A DNA stretch of 48,935 nucleotides from Gammaproteobacteria bacterium (GCA_021647705.1 JAKIUF010000034.1:1-48935), one strand, 5' to 3'. Positions 35,279-44,314 are shown, counted from the stretch's first letter. Made by a program: numbers and translations. The notes: generated by a model from the letters alone, not told the origin.

Positions 35279-35846
35279 TACCAATGCACCCGGTGGCCTC
35301 TGTGAGGAGGAGAAAACCCTGCTGCACCGGGTGGCTCGGGATGCCATAGAACATACACTACAGCACGGCACGCCATACAGCATTGACACCGCACGCTACC
35401 CACGCCCGCTACGCGAGCCCGCTGCCAGTTTTGTCACCCTGAAAAAACACGGCAAACTGCGCGGCTGTATCGGCTCGCTGGAAGCGCGTCGGCCATTGGT
35501 GGAGGACGTGCTCCACAATGCTCATGCCGCTGCTTTTGCTGACCCACGTTTTCCACCGGTTTCTGCGCAGGAACTGCCTGAACTAGAGTTTCATCTCTCC
35601 ATACTCACACCCGCTGAGCCTCTGCAATTCACCTCGGAAACGGATTTATTACAGCAGATACGGCCCGGCATCGACGGACTGGTATTGGAGGATGATTTAC
35701 ACCGGAGCACATTTTTACCCGCAGTATGGGAATCATTGCCCGACGCCGTGCAATTTTTACAACACCTGAAACAAAAAGCAGGATTACCTGCGAATTATTG
35801 GTCCGACACGTTAAAAATATCGCGTTACACCACAGAGTCATTTTAA
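35265..35846 (+). CDS. amrA: AMMECR1-domain protein (AmmeMemoRadiSam protein A)
   Basis: The 193-residue AMMECR1 protein has the invariant LRGCIGSLEARRPLVEDV block, AAFADPRFPPVSAQEL, EFHLSILTP, GLVLEDDLHRSTFLPAVWE and PANYWSDTLKISRYT. The start at 35265 overlaps the MEMO gene by 14 bases; an ATG three codons earlier (35256) sits very close behind an AGGA and is the alternative. It completes the trio with amrS and MEMO. Confidence 0.92.
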   Translation: MSSTDTNAPGGLCEEEKTLLHRVARDAIEHTLQHGTPYSIDTARYPRPLREPAASFVTLKKHGKLRGCIGSLEARRPLVEDVLHNAHAAAFADPRFPPVSAQELPELEFHLSILTPAEPLQFTSETDLLQQIRPGIDGLVLEDDLHRSTFLPAVWESLPDAVQFLQHLKQKAGLPANYWSDTLKISRYTTESF

Positions 35847-35870
35847 TCTGAATCAGCGCCACGGAGTGAG

Positions 35871-35925
35871 CACCAAACAACATAGTCCAGTCTCGTTTGG
35901 TGGAACAAGCGCAGCGGTTCCACCA
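35871..35925. other. Two overlapping, mutually exclusive hairpins
   Basis: CACCAAAC (35871-35878) pairs with GTTTGGTG (35895-35902), while TGGTGGAAC (35898-35906) pairs with GTTCCACCA (35917-35925). Since 35898-35902 is shared, only one stem can form. The site lies between the convergent ends of the AMMECR1 gene and the response regulator. It may act as a bidirectional terminator or be a small repeat. Confidence 0.5.
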
Positions 35926-36025
35926 TGACTCAGGTGATTGAATAATGAAAATCTTCATTATAAATAATTACATTATTGCTTAGTCTGACCGCTTTGCATC
36001 GTTCAAGACATTATTTTCTCTGCAA

Positions 36026-36625
36026 TTAACAGGCTTTTACAGCCGCACACTCTTTCGATATATCCATAGACAAGCCCATCGCTTTAAAAAGTTTTTGATG
36101 GTCGAGCGGCTTAGCAAGACAGGCTTCTGCACCCAGCATCAGGCTACGCTGGATTTGTTCAGCATTCAGGTAATCCACCATCGTCACCAGACGCACATGC
36201 CGGGTTGCATGATCACTCTTGATGCGGCGGCACATTTCAATACCTTCCTGGTTCGACAACATCAAATCCATAAGCACAATATCGGAGCCACCTCGTTGTA
36301 AATGCTGACCGGCCTCAAAGGCCGTGTGTACGGCGGTGGCAACAACCGTTTCTGACAGGGTGTCAAACAGATCCACGAGAAAACGAGTGAGTCGCGGATC
36401 ACTGTCAACAATCAGAATACGTTGCTTGCCTTTATCAGGACGACTGATATTCAAGCCACGCATTTGTGCGAAGAAGCGCAAGTCTTCACGGGAAAAGACG
36501 GTATCCAACCCGTCTTGCAAATGTACATGCAACCTGCCCTGTTGCACCCATTCAAAAACGCGGAGCGGCGAAGTCATGAGTAATTCCGTGACTTCGTCCG
36601 CAGAGAGCTTTGTTTTTTCTGCCAT
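36026..36625 (-). CDS. Response regulator with N-terminal helix-turn-helix-like domain
   Basis: The 199-residue protein has an N-terminal excisionase/MerR-like segment (about 5-55: LSADEVTELLMTSPLRVFEW, LDTVFSREDLRFFA) and a receiver domain (about 68-190). The receiver has the acidic pair in ILIVDSDPRLTRF, the phospho-acceptor Asp in DIVLMDLMLSNQ, Thr in LVTMVDY and Lys in LAKPLDHQ. No output domain follows, so the order (DNA-binding-like first, receiver last) is unusual. No kinase gene is nearby; it is likely an orphan. Confidence 0.75.
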   Translation of the reverse strand: MAEKTKLSADEVTELLMTSPLRVFEWVQQGRLHVHLQDGLDTVFSREDLRFFAQMRGLNISRPDKGKQRILIVDSDPRLTRFLVDLFDTLSETVVATAVHTAFEAGQHLQRGGSDIVLMDLMLSNQEGIEMCRRIKSDHATRHVRLVTMVDYLNAEQIQRSLMLGAEACLAKPLDHQKLFKAMGLSMDISKECAAVKAC

Positions 36626-36920
36626 GAGATACGACCATATCGAGGGGTACGACGGTGATACCGCTTAAAAAACCGTCTTCCTACATAACGTGTCGTAACA
36701 GTGATTCTTTAGCGGATATTGACAGTTTTTTATACCAATTTTTGGTAGCCGTTGATTAACACCAAACCTCAAAACATTGCCGTCTACTTCCCTTTTGCGT
36801 CAAAACAGTTGTCGTCCTTGCTGAAATATATCTCGTCATCTTCGGTATTTGATCAATGCTAGGGAAGGAATTTTAACCTGAACCACACAACAAAGAATAA
36901 TGTCTCTTTTTACTTGTGCG

Positions 36921-37730
36921 TTATATTGATTTTGGTTCGTACTTTAGAGCAGAACCAAGTAACTTTGAGAACTGGGATTGGAGATTGTTAATTTGTTCAT
37001 CTGAATTAGAAACAATTACTGTGGGGTTTACTTTTTGCACAGATATATGAACGCTCACATTATGTTCTTTAACAACGGTGAAATCCTGGCAAAATTCTTT
37101 AAAATCCAGGTTATCCTTCATACACCAAAATACTTTTGTATCCGCTTCTACAAGCTTATCCATAACATCAGTCATGGCCACAAATTGCTCTATGCTGTCA
37201 TACACAAATATTCTTCTTATTTTCACCCCCTCTTTTGCCTTTTCTACATTAACATTTAAATACCCATGATTGTACTTCCAAATATCCGGATCTACCAACA
37301 TGCAGACACCATCAAAGGTATCTCCTTTCCCCAAAGCACCCAGCAAAGTCTTGTTTGTTTCTGCTATGTCATTTATACGAAAATCAGCACTATTCGATGC
37401 AAATGATAATGCATTTTTGGCGTGATCAAATTGATCCACAGCCAGAACATAACTTGCATTTTTTTTGTTTTTTCTCAGTTCATGGAGAAACAACATTAAT
37501 TCATATCCTTCTTTTTGCTCTTCTGTTGGTAAAGATAGCGTGGGACGAATTAATTTAATATCCCTGTGTAGCAAAAAGATAGAAGTAAGCACATTCATTA
37601 ACAATGTGGAAACCATCAATAAAATCGAAGAAATAGTTTGCTCTTGCAATGAAAACCCATATTCCCCTGAAAGCCAAAGAAACAAAACCACCGACAAAAC
37701 CCCAATAACTCCTATTATAATATTAACCAT
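36921..37730 (-). CDS. Unidentified two-span membrane protein
   Basis: The 269-residue protein has two hydrophobic spans at the N-terminus (NIIIGVIGVLSVVLFLWLS and ISSILLMVSTLLMNVLTSIF), then a soluble domain. That domain contains YVLAVDQFDHAK, VCMLVDPDIWKYNHGYLNVN and the block EGVKIRRIFVYDSIEQF, a pattern I have seen in other membrane-tethered proteins of unknown role. Codon use is AT-rich, like the toxin-antitoxin region, suggesting acquisition. There is no obvious partner gene. A C-terminal stretch with INNLQSQFSKLL may be a short coiled coil. Confidence 0.6.
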   Translation of the reverse strand: MVNIIIGVIGVLSVVLFLWLSGEYGFSLQEQTISSILLMVSTLLMNVLTSIFLLHRDIKLIRPTLSLPTEEQKEGYELMLFLHELRKNKKNASYVLAVDQFDHAKNALSFASNSADFRINDIAETNKTLLGALGKGDTFDGVCMLVDPDIWKYNHGYLNVNVEKAKEGVKIRRIFVYDSIEQFVAMTDVMDKLVEADTKVFWCMKDNLDFKEFCQDFTVVKEHNVSVHISVQKVNPTVIVSNSDEQINNLQSQFSKLLGSALKYEPKSI

Positions 37731-37815
37731 ATTCTATCGAGCCCTGTTTGAAACCAATCCAGCCTAACCTGTTATTGATAAATAATTTTTTATCTTCTCA
37801 TAACCTAATAAACTA

Positions 37816-37855
37816 CCCGTAGCAAGCTGCGGGAAACTCAACCTGGAAAGATCAA
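37816..37855. repeat. Dispersed CCCGTAGC hairpin repeat, copy 3
   Basis: CCCGTAGCAAGCTGCGGG with tail AAACTCAACCTGGAAAGATC is a diverged copy of the repeats at 1785 and 21092. It lies in the 489-base gap 37731-38219. That gap otherwise has a hairpin CGGGAGCAGT/ACTGCTCCCG (38119-38148) and short open frames with no recognised match. Confidence 0.6.
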
Positions 37856-38219
37856 AATACCACAAAAACAATATCTTGTGATTGTTGTGCTTACTTTACG
37901 AAACCCGAGGTTTCGACACTAAATCACGAAGAAGGAGATGCCGTATTTTTTCTCATATGATGTTTGATTTCAGCTGGCAGGTTATTCAACCAGAAGCTGT
38001 TGCACAGAAGTGTTGTTTCAGCCAGTAAGGTTGGAAACATACTGAATTACCAGAGGACGTTATCCTGGCCGCCGAGGTGGCAAAACCAAAAGCGATTGGC
38101 TGTGGATCAGTTTAAGCCCGGGAGCAGTGTATGCAACAACTGCTCCCGATGAAAAATAACAGGAGTCACCAAACTCGGTGTATATTGATAGTTTTTACTC
38201 TGCTTGCAATAGCTATTAA

Positions 38220-38636
38220 TCAACGCCTGACTTCAAACCGTTTGCCTCTGGCCTTACGCAAATCCACACGGACACGTTGTTTGCTCCAGCCATGCAATTT
38301 GTCATGCGCCTCGATAAAAACAATGACGGTATCCGCAGGAATACGCAAATCACGCAGATTACGTGTGACGGGTTGTTCCTTTTCATGCGGGTGATACAAA
38401 GTGCGCGCGCCCAACACCTTGCCTTTTTCATCCACAACCCGCCATGCATCTGCGTAATGTGACCAGCCGGTATCGGCGTGACGCAGCGTAGTGTTGACAT
38501 TCCAGCTGTCACCCTGTTGTTCAAAATGCACTTTCATGATGGCGACATCACCCGCAAGTACGGTGCTGCCAAAAAGACCGCAAAGCAAAAGCCACACGAC
38601 AATAGCTGTACCTGTAAACCACTTTTTCATGTTCAT
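38220..38636 (-). CDS. Small secreted protein of unknown function
   Basis: The 138-residue product has a signal peptide (TAIVVWLLLCGLFGSTVLAG) and a small beta-rich body with HFEQQGDSWNVNTTLRHADT, WSHYADAWRVVDEKGKVLG and LRDLRIPADTVIVFIEAHDK, ending in a very basic tail (KARGKRFEVRR). It begins four bases after the pgpA stop, so it is the tail gene of the thiL-pgpA unit. The pattern fits a periplasmic domain of unknown role often seen next to pgpA. Confidence 0.6.
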   Translation of the reverse strand: MNMKKWFTGTAIVVWLLLCGLFGSTVLAGDVAIMKVHFEQQGDSWNVNTTLRHADTGWSHYADAWRVVDEKGKVLGARTLYHPHEKEQPVTRNLRDLRIPADTVIVFIEAHDKLHGWSKQRVRVDLRKARGKRFEVRR

Positions 38637-38640
38637 GCTC

Positions 38641-39126
38641 CTAATATACTAATATAAATGCCACACCTTGCAATACCACCCAGGCCAGCACCGCCGCCAG
38701 CACATCGTCCAGCATAATGCCCAGACCACCGTGTACACGCCGGTCAGCCCAGCCAATGGGCCAGGGTTTGATAATGTCAAAAAAACGAAACAGGACAAAG
38801 CCTGCAACCATCCATTGCCAGCCTGGAGGTGCGGCGATCATGGTGATGAGATAACCGACAATTTCATCCCATACGATACCTCCGTGATCATGCACACCCA
38901 GATCCCGGCTGGTAACATGGCACAGCCAGACACCCAGCAATGTCATCACCACTACTACGGCCAGATATGCCCATAAACTTAGCGGCACCATCAACAGATA
39001 AATCGGCAACGCTGCCAGGGTACCAAAGGTTCCGGGAGCAAACGGCATCGCACCGCTGCCAAAACCAAAGGCCAGAAAATGAATCGGATTGCGCCAGACA
39101 CTGCGCGGCGCGCTATTTTTGCTCAT
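38641..39126 (-). CDS. pgpA: Phosphatidylglycerophosphatase A
   Basis: The 161-residue membrane enzyme removes the terminal phosphate from phosphatidylglycerol phosphate. It shows FGSGAMPFAPGTFGTLAALP, the acidic VHDHGGIVWDEIVGYL active-site block, FRFFDIIKPWPIGWAD and GGLGIMLDDVLAAVLA. Its start overlaps the thiL stop (ATGA), and thiL-pgpA is a widespread pair. A small secreted-protein gene follows. Confidence 0.96.
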   Translation of the reverse strand: MSKNSAPRSVWRNPIHFLAFGFGSGAMPFAPGTFGTLAALPIYLLMVPLSLWAYLAVVVVMTLLGVWLCHVTSRDLGVHDHGGIVWDEIVGYLITMIAAPPGWQWMVAGFVLFRFFDIIKPWPIGWADRRVHGGLGIMLDDVLAAVLAWVVLQGVAFILVY

Positions 39127-40094
39127 TGTGACGTCCCGGAAGTAAAGTGATCAAACCCCGTATTATCCAAAGTCAGTTGCTGATCATTGGCATCCCGCCA
39201 GCGCAATCCCGGGCTTGCCGTTATTTCACCAATGCGTGTGCAGGTGCAGTTCAGCCCAGCCAATGCCTCAATTTCCTGTCCGGCTGGCAGAGTAAAACAT
39301 AACTCGTAATCGTCACCCGCACTCACTGCTGCCCGCCAATTATTCTCTGGAGCAAGCAAGCGGTATGCCGATGACAGTGGCAGTTGATCAACATGGATAT
39401 CGGCTCCTACATTGCTGGCTGTCAGCACATGTCCAAGATCGGCTGCCAGTCCATCAGATACATCAATGGCACTGCTGGCACGTCCACGCAAAGCAAGACC
39501 CGCAGCAATACGGGGTGTTGGGAATTCCAATCGATGAATGAGGTGCATTGTGGCATCACAATGCGTATCAGACGGTTGCTGATACAAACGCAGGCCCAGC
39601 CCGGCATCACCCACCGTGCCGGTTAAAAAAATACCATCACCCGGTTGCGCGCCACTGCGTAAGAGCGCCTGCTCCCGCGACATAAAACCCGTCACCTGCA
39701 CGGTAATGCTCAACGGCCCGCGTGTGGTATCTCCCCCCACCAGTTGCACATTGTGCGTACTGGCCAGATCAAAAAAACCCTGGGCAAAATCGCTCAGCCA
39801 TGAAGTGTCTGCCTTGGGCAAGGTCAATGCCAGAGTAGCCCAAGCAGGCTCGGCTCCCATGGCCGCCAGATCACTGAAATTGACAGCCAGTGCTTTGTAA
39901 CCCACCGCTCGTGCAGCGGTGTCTAACGGGAAATGGACACCCGCAATTAGCGTATCCATCGACACCGCCAGCAGACTGTCTGCCGGAGGTGCAAGTAACG
40001 CAGCATCGTCGCCAATGCCCAGCGGGACATCCACACGCCGGGTGGGTTGTTCGGTAAAAAAATGCCGAATCAGATCAAATTCGGAACAGGTCAT
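39123..40094 (-). CDS. thiL: Thiamine-monophosphate kinase
   Basis: The 323-residue kinase makes thiamine pyrophosphate, the active coenzyme, from the product of ThiE, which is encoded in this same window. The N-terminal LGIGDDAALLAPP, VSMDTLIAGVHFP, NFSDLAAMGAEPAWATLAL, VGGDTTRGPLSITVQVTG and AIDVSDGLAADLGHVL blocks are all present. The start at 40094 (MTCSEFDLIRHF) fits the family; six codons upstream are open but unlikely. It lies between nusB and pgpA. Confidence 0.96.
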   Translation of the reverse strand: MTCSEFDLIRHFFTEQPTRRVDVPLGIGDDAALLAPPADSLLAVSMDTLIAGVHFPLDTAARAVGYKALAVNFSDLAAMGAEPAWATLALTLPKADTSWLSDFAQGFFDLASTHNVQLVGGDTTRGPLSITVQVTGFMSREQALLRSGAQPGDGIFLTGTVGDAGLGLRLYQQPSDTHCDATMHLIHRLEFPTPRIAAGLALRGRASSAIDVSDGLAADLGHVLTASNVGADIHVDQLPLSSAYRLLAPENNWRAAVSAGDDYELCFTLPAGQEIEALAGLNCTCTRIGEITASPGLRWRDANDQQLTLDNTGFDHFTSGTSQ

Positions 40095-40127
40095 GGGAAG
40101 ACAGTACAGCAACGCAAAGTATAAAAA

Positions 40128-40595
40128 CTACTGGTCTGCGGGTTTATTTTTGGGCTTGTTTTTATATTTTTCAGTGCCATTGATTTCCGTGGCACGCAAT
40201 TTTTTGGCCACACCATCCAGAATGCCATTGACGTATTTATGGCTCTGGTCTGCACCAAAGGTCTTGGCCAGTTTGACCGACTCATTAATCACCACACGAT
40301 AAGGAACATCCAACCGATGTGCCAGCTCATAACACCCCAGCCGTAAAATCGCACGTTCAACACCATCAACTTCTTCAATGGTACGATCCAGCAAAGGCAC
40401 CAAATGCCCATCCAGCTCATCAAGATGGGCAGGGACTTTGTGCAACAGTTCATGAAAATAGTCACCATCGACTTTTTTCATATCGTGATCGAGACAATAT
40501 TCCGTCTCGATATCGGTAAGGCTTTGTCCTGCTACTTGCCAGGTGTAAAGCGCCTGAGTGGCGAGACGTCGTGCCTTGTGTCGGGTTTGGCTCAT
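40128..40595 (-). CDS. nusB: Transcription antitermination factor NusB
   Basis: The 155-residue all-helical RNA-binding protein acts with NusE in rRNA antitermination. It shows ARRLATQALYTWQVAG, FHELLHKVPAHLDELD, DGVERAILRLGCYEL and PYRVVINESVKLAKTFG, with YVNGILDGVAKKLR near the end. A Lys/Asn-rich tail (KYKNKPKNKPADQ) is extra to the fold. It follows ribH by 15 bases, the common ribH-nusB arrangement. Confidence 0.95.
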   Translation of the reverse strand: MSQTRHKARRLATQALYTWQVAGQSLTDIETEYCLDHDMKKVDGDYFHELLHKVPAHLDELDGHLVPLLDRTIEEVDGVERAILRLGCYELAHRLDVPYRVVINESVKLAKTFGADQSHKYVNGILDGVAKKLRATEINGTEKYKNKPKNKPADQ

Positions 40596-40610
40596 TTCAA
40601 TTCACTCATT

Positions 40611-41084
40611 TCAACTTAAGGCCTTTAATAAATTAACCATCTCAATGGCGGACATCGCCGCTTCCACACCCTTATTGCCTGCCTTGGTGCCAGCCCGTTC
40701 TATGGCTTGTTCAATAGTGTCTACCGTCAACACACCAAAAGCCACCGGTACATCATATTGCGCAGAAACTGCCGCCAGCCCTTTAGTGCATTCACCCGCC
40801 ACGTATTCAAAGTGTGGCGTGCCGCCCCGAATCACTGCACCCAGTGCAATGATTGCATCATATTCCTTTTTGGCAGCCATACGTGCAGCCACCAACGGCA
40901 TTTCAAAAGCACCGGGTACTTTCACTAACTGCAAGTCGCTGTCATTAGCACCGTGGCGTTTCAGTGCATCAATGGCACCTTCCACCAGACTGTCTACCAC
41001 GAAGCTGTTAAACCGCCCGGCGATAATGCCGAAGCGTGCGCCGTGTACGGTGAGGTTACCTTCGATTGTTTTTATATGATTCAT
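40611..41084 (-). CDS. ribH: 6,7-dimethyl-8-ribityllumazine synthase
   Basis: The 157-residue enzyme condenses the ribityl pyrimidine with dihydroxybutanone phosphate. Family blocks are [48 protein letters not shown] and [20 protein letters not shown], with the catalytic His in HFEYV. It is 616 bases from ribB upstream, a gap occupied by mobile-looking repeats instead of the short junction usual in relatives. Confidence 0.96.
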   Translation of the reverse strand: MNHIKTIEGNLTVHGARFGIIAGRFNSFVVDSLVEGAIDALKRHGANDSDLQLVKVPGAFEMPLVAARMAAKKEYDAIIALGAVIRGGTPHFEYVAGECTKGLAAVSAQYDVPVAFGVLTVDTIEQAIERAGTKAGNKGVEAAMSAIEMVNLLKALS

Positions 41085-41201
41085 AATATTTTCCGTTCCT
41101 GCAAAAAATTGTAGGGATGCCCCACTGGCTAAAAACTGGATTGGAGTGAGAATTAAAGTGAGAGCCTATGAAACAACCTCTGTGCATGACACCCCTCATC
41201 C

Positions 41202-41345
41202 CAATGTCATTAAGTTAAAGCCAAACTTCCGGCCTGTTGTAGGTTGGTGGTGAGCCTGCGAACCCCAACATCGTCGATTCCGTTGGGGTTCGCAAGCTCA
41301 CCGCCAACCTACGGTACGCTGCTTTTTGTTAACTTAATGGCATTG
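41202..41345. mobile_element. 144-bp MITE-like palindrome with 10-bp flanking direct repeats
   Basis: The ends CAATGTCATTAAGTTAA (41202-41218) and TTAACTTAATGGCATTG (41329-41345) are inverted with one mismatch. An inner long stem of 31 bases (41239-41269 against 41282-41312) includes GCGAACCCCAAC. Immediately outside, CCCCTCATCC occurs on both sides (41192-41201 and 41346-41355), which looks like a target-site duplication. No coding content. Confidence 0.75.
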
Positions 41346-41430
41346 CCCCTCATCCCGACTTTCTTCCCTCAAATGTGAATATAAGTGCTAAAAACACTCT
41401 GTTTTTAAAAAATCACCGGATATTCATATT

Positions 41431-41635
41431 TAACGCAGAGAACTCAAAAGTTTTTAGTGTTTTTCTCTGCGTCCTTTGCGTCTCTGCGACCTCTGCGTTT
41501 ATAACACGCTCCTTATCAAGGTCACTACAACATAACCTCCCACTGTACTGAAACACTTGCCCAAGGATTTATACCTCTGGATTCCGGCTAAAAACGTGCC
41601 GGAATGACGGTGCTTTCAGTAATAAAGGGACTAAC
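41431..41635. repeat. Composite repeat: GCAGAG inverted repeat plus hairpin tail, copy 2
   Basis: TAACGCAGAGAACTC and the opposing CGTCTCTGCGACCTCTGCGT (41431-41503) are followed by TTATAACAC and a tail that matches 2801-2920, ending in the hairpin ATTCCGGC...GCCGGAAT. It lies in the ribB-ribH gap next to the MITE-like element. Confidence 0.75.
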
Positions 41636-41700
41636 AGAGTAGTTTAGCCCTTAATTCACACTCAAGGGGAGAAGAAGCAAAACCTCTTCTGAATTTATCG

Positions 41701-42819
41701 CTAATCATGATTGATGTATTCAACCACCTCCAGCCCGAAACCGGAAAGCCCGTGCATGCGTTTAGGCGCACTGAGCACCCGCATTTTTCGCACTTCCAGA
41801 TCCAGCAATATTTGCGCACCGACACCATAAGTACGCAAATCAGGGTTGGACTCACGCCTGAGCGCAATCTCGCCCGCATCTTCCGCCTGATAGTGTGTAA
41901 TACGGTTCAATAATTCGTTTTCCCCTTCCGTCTGCCCCAGCAATACAATAACACCTTCACCGGCCTCATGAATGTAACGCATGGCATTTTCCAACGGCCA
42001 GCTCACATCCGAACGCTGCATGCCCAGTACATCAGCAAGATAATGCGGCATATGTACCCGCACCAGCGCAGGCTGATCACGTTTGATCTGCCCCTTCACC
42101 AACGCAAAATGCACACCACCGTCAAGCCGGTCGCGATACGTCACCAAACGAAAACTGCCAATGTCATTTTTTAATTCACACTCGGAAACACGCTCAACAC
42201 TGCGCTCATTTTCCAGCCGATAACGAATCAGGTCAGCAATGGTACCGATTTTGAGATCAAACTCAGCCGCAAATTTTTCCAGCTCAGGACGGCGCGCCAT
42301 ACTGCCATCTTCATTGAGAATTTCCACGATGACCGATGCGGGCTCCAGCCCGGCCAATCGCGCCAGATCACAACCGGCCTCGGTATGCCCCGCCCGCGTC
42401 AGCACGCCACCCGCTTGCGCCTTGATGGGAAAAATATGCCCCGGCTGCACAATATCTTCCGGCATGGCATTTTCTGCCACCGCCGCCTGTATCGTCACCG
42501 CACGGTCTGCCGCCGAAATACCTGTGGTCACACCCTCCGCGGCCTCGATGGAAACCGTGAAATTGGTGGAATAGGCCGCATTATTGTCACTGACCATCAG
42601 CGGCAAACGCAATTGTTCACAACGTTTCTGACTCAGGGTCAGACAAATCAGCCCGCGCCCGTGGCGGGCCATGAAATTGATATCTTCAGCCCGCACCAGA
42701 CTGGCGGCCATAATCAAATCACCCTCGTTCTCACGGTCTTCGTCATCCATCAGAATGACCATCTTGCCATCGCGCATATCGGCAACGATTTCTTCAATAC
42801 TGTTCAATGTGTTATCCAT
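41701..42819 (-). CDS. ribB: 3,4-dihydroxy-2-butanone 4-phosphate synthase with degenerate RibA domain
   Basis: The 372-residue fusion has a complete N-terminal RibB domain (to about residue 205): [41 protein letters not shown] and [16 protein letters not shown]. The C-terminal domain resembles GTP cyclohydrolase II but has lost the zinc Cys residues: the usual RVHSE...C...CDC region reads [19 protein letters not shown]. It therefore should not make the pyrimidine precursor, and a true RibA must be encoded elsewhere. This layout is known in other gammaproteobacteria. It follows ribE by 13 bases. Confidence 0.94.
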   Translation of the reverse strand: MDNTLNSIEEIVADMRDGKMVILMDDEDRENEGDLIMAASLVRAEDINFMARHGRGLICLTLSQKRCEQLRLPLMVSDNNAAYSTNFTVSIEAAEGVTTGISAADRAVTIQAAVAENAMPEDIVQPGHIFPIKAQAGGVLTRAGHTEAGCDLARLAGLEPASVIVEILNEDGSMARRPELEKFAAEFDLKIGTIADLIRYRLENERSVERVSECELKNDIGSFRLVTYRDRLDGGVHFALVKGQIKRDQPALVRVHMPHYLADVLGMQRSDVSWPLENAMRYIHEAGEGVIVLLGQTEGENELLNRITHYQAEDAGEIALRRESNPDLRTYGVGAQILLDLEVRKMRVLSAPKRMHGLSGFGLEVVEYINHD

Positions 42820-42832
42820 GTGTTTCCAATAC

Positions 42833-43483
42833 TCAAAAAAAGCCGCGTGATTTCAGTAATTCACGGGTAACCCCTGAACCCTCAGAATCCGCAGCAGAAG
42901 ACAACAGGCGCTCCAGATAACGCGCAATAATATCCACTTCCAGATTCACTTTCTCTCCGACCTGGTAACTGCCCATGGTAGTGGCTGTCAACGTATGTGG
43001 CACGATATTTAATTCAAATTCGTTGCCATCCACAGCGTTGACGGTAAGGCTGATACCGTCCACACAAATCGACCCTTTGGCAGCAATGTATTTCGCCAGC
43101 GCACCCGGTGCCTGAATGCAAAAGCGTTCCGAACGCGCATCACGCCAACGGCGTTTGATTTCGCCCACACCGTCCACATGCCCGCTCACCAGATGCCCAC
43201 CCAAACGGGTGGTAGGCAGCATGGCCATTTCCAGGTTCACCGGAGTGCCCACAGTAAAACCGGCCACAGTGGTGCAGGCCACCGTTTCGGAGGAAACATC
43301 GGCGGTAAAACCGTTTGCGTTAAATTCAACAACGGTCAGACAAACGCCATTCACTGCGATACTATCGCCCAGAGCAACCGCGCCCATTTCAAGGTCACCA
43401 CAGTCAACCACCACACGCAAATCACCACGGCATGGAGTCAGGTTACGAATTTCGCCAACAGCTTCTATTATTCCGGTGAACAT
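42833..43483 (-). CDS. ribE: Riboflavin synthase alpha subunit
   Basis: The 216-residue enzyme dismutates lumazine to riboflavin. It consists of two similar barrels: [15 protein letters not shown] with [14 protein letters not shown] in the first and [13 protein letters not shown] with [17 protein letters not shown] in the second, followed by a C-terminal trimerising helix ([16 protein letters not shown]). It lies before ribB, but the ribD gene that normally precedes it is separated by a three-gene Hcp/lysozyme/lipoprotein insert. Confidence 0.96.
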   Translation of the reverse strand: MFTGIIEAVGEIRNLTPCRGDLRVVVDCGDLEMGAVALGDSIAVNGVCLTVVEFNANGFTADVSSETVACTTVAGFTVGTPVNLEMAMLPTTRLGGHLVSGHVDGVGEIKRRWRDARSERFCIQAPGALAKYIAAKGSICVDGISLTVNAVDGNEFELNIVPHTLTATTMGSYQVGEKVNLEVDIIARYLERLLSSAADSEGSGVTRELLKSRGFF

Positions 43484-43541
43484 ATAAATTAAGCACCCAA
43501 TAAAAACACTAAAAAATGTTAACTAACATACCCTGGATTTT

Positions 43542-44294
43542 CTAATAAGCTCGCGAATATTCCCTGACAAGGGTAATCGGGTTGTTGACATCTATTTTTG
43601 TGACCCAAAAAAGTCTGAATGCCGTGTAAGTTCCACCAACAACATGAGCTTGTGCGTAAAGTAACAGATCTTCAATATTGTCGTGATTAAAATCACCGCG
43701 TGCAATAAGTGATATCTCTTGAGAAGCACCTTCCATTGCGTATTTGGCCTGATACTCGCCCTCCTTTGAAACAAATTTTACCGCCTCTGCCTGGGCCCAG
43801 CTCACAATTGCGTCATCCTGTAAAACCCGTTCTGTTTCGGAAAGAGAAATCATTAGCGTCATATTTTTCGGTGCCTGATGGGGAAAGTCGGCGTCCAACT
43901 TAAAATCAGACAAGGCGCTATATTGGGCGGGACGCGCTTTGGCAATAGACTCCGCAGCAACACACATGGCGGTCTGATACAGATAAGGGCGAGACTCATA
44001 GGGGAGATCGGTTCCTATTTGCCTGATATCCGGGAGAATTTGGCTACAACGATCCGCACTAAACACCTCTTGTGTTTGGAAATTAATAAGTTTGAAAGGA
44101 TACTCCCAGGGTTTATCTAACAATGCCTGTATGTCTTCCTGATCATATATCGGAGTCTTCCCCCCCCATTGCGCCATAAGAGAAACGGGAAACCATTGTA
44201 CTGGGTAGACCTTCGTTAATGATGAAGTGCCTTTAGCAGTGCATGCTGTTATAAGCAAAATGCCAAACAATAAAACAGTATTTTGAAGATTCAT
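43542..44294 (-). CDS. Lipoprotein, candidate immunity protein
   Basis: The 250-residue protein has a signal with lipobox (VLLFGILLITACTAKG), so it should be anchored in the periplasm. Its body is unrecognised; two Cys residues (DRCSQIL and AMCVAAES) may pair, and RGDFNHDNIEDLLLYAQ near the C-terminus resembles a calcium-loop/FG-GAP piece. It is directly after a cytoplasmic-type GH24 lysozyme and an Hcp gene, 20 bases from the lysozyme stop. In type VI loci a periplasmic lipoprotein after a cell-wall effector is a common immunity partner. That role is inferred from position only. Confidence 0.55.
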   Translation of the reverse strand: MNLQNTVLLFGILLITACTAKGTSSLTKVYPVQWFPVSLMAQWGGKTPIYDQEDIQALLDKPWEYPFKLINFQTQEVFSADRCSQILPDIRQIGTDLPYESRPYLYQTAMCVAAESIAKARPAQYSALSDFKLDADFPHQAPKNMTLMISLSETERVLQDDAIVSWAQAEAVKFVSKEGEYQAKYAMEGASQEISLIARGDFNHDNIEDLLLYAQAHVVGGTYTAFRLFWVTKIDVNNPITLVREYSRAY

Positions 44295-44314
44295 CGACTG
44301 ATTCTCATATAGAT

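Noticed and set aside
37964-38152. A 62-codon plus-strand frame in the gap before the small secreted protein
   Set aside because: No recognisable motif, and it ends in a self-complementary hairpin; it may be eroded mobile DNA but cannot be named.
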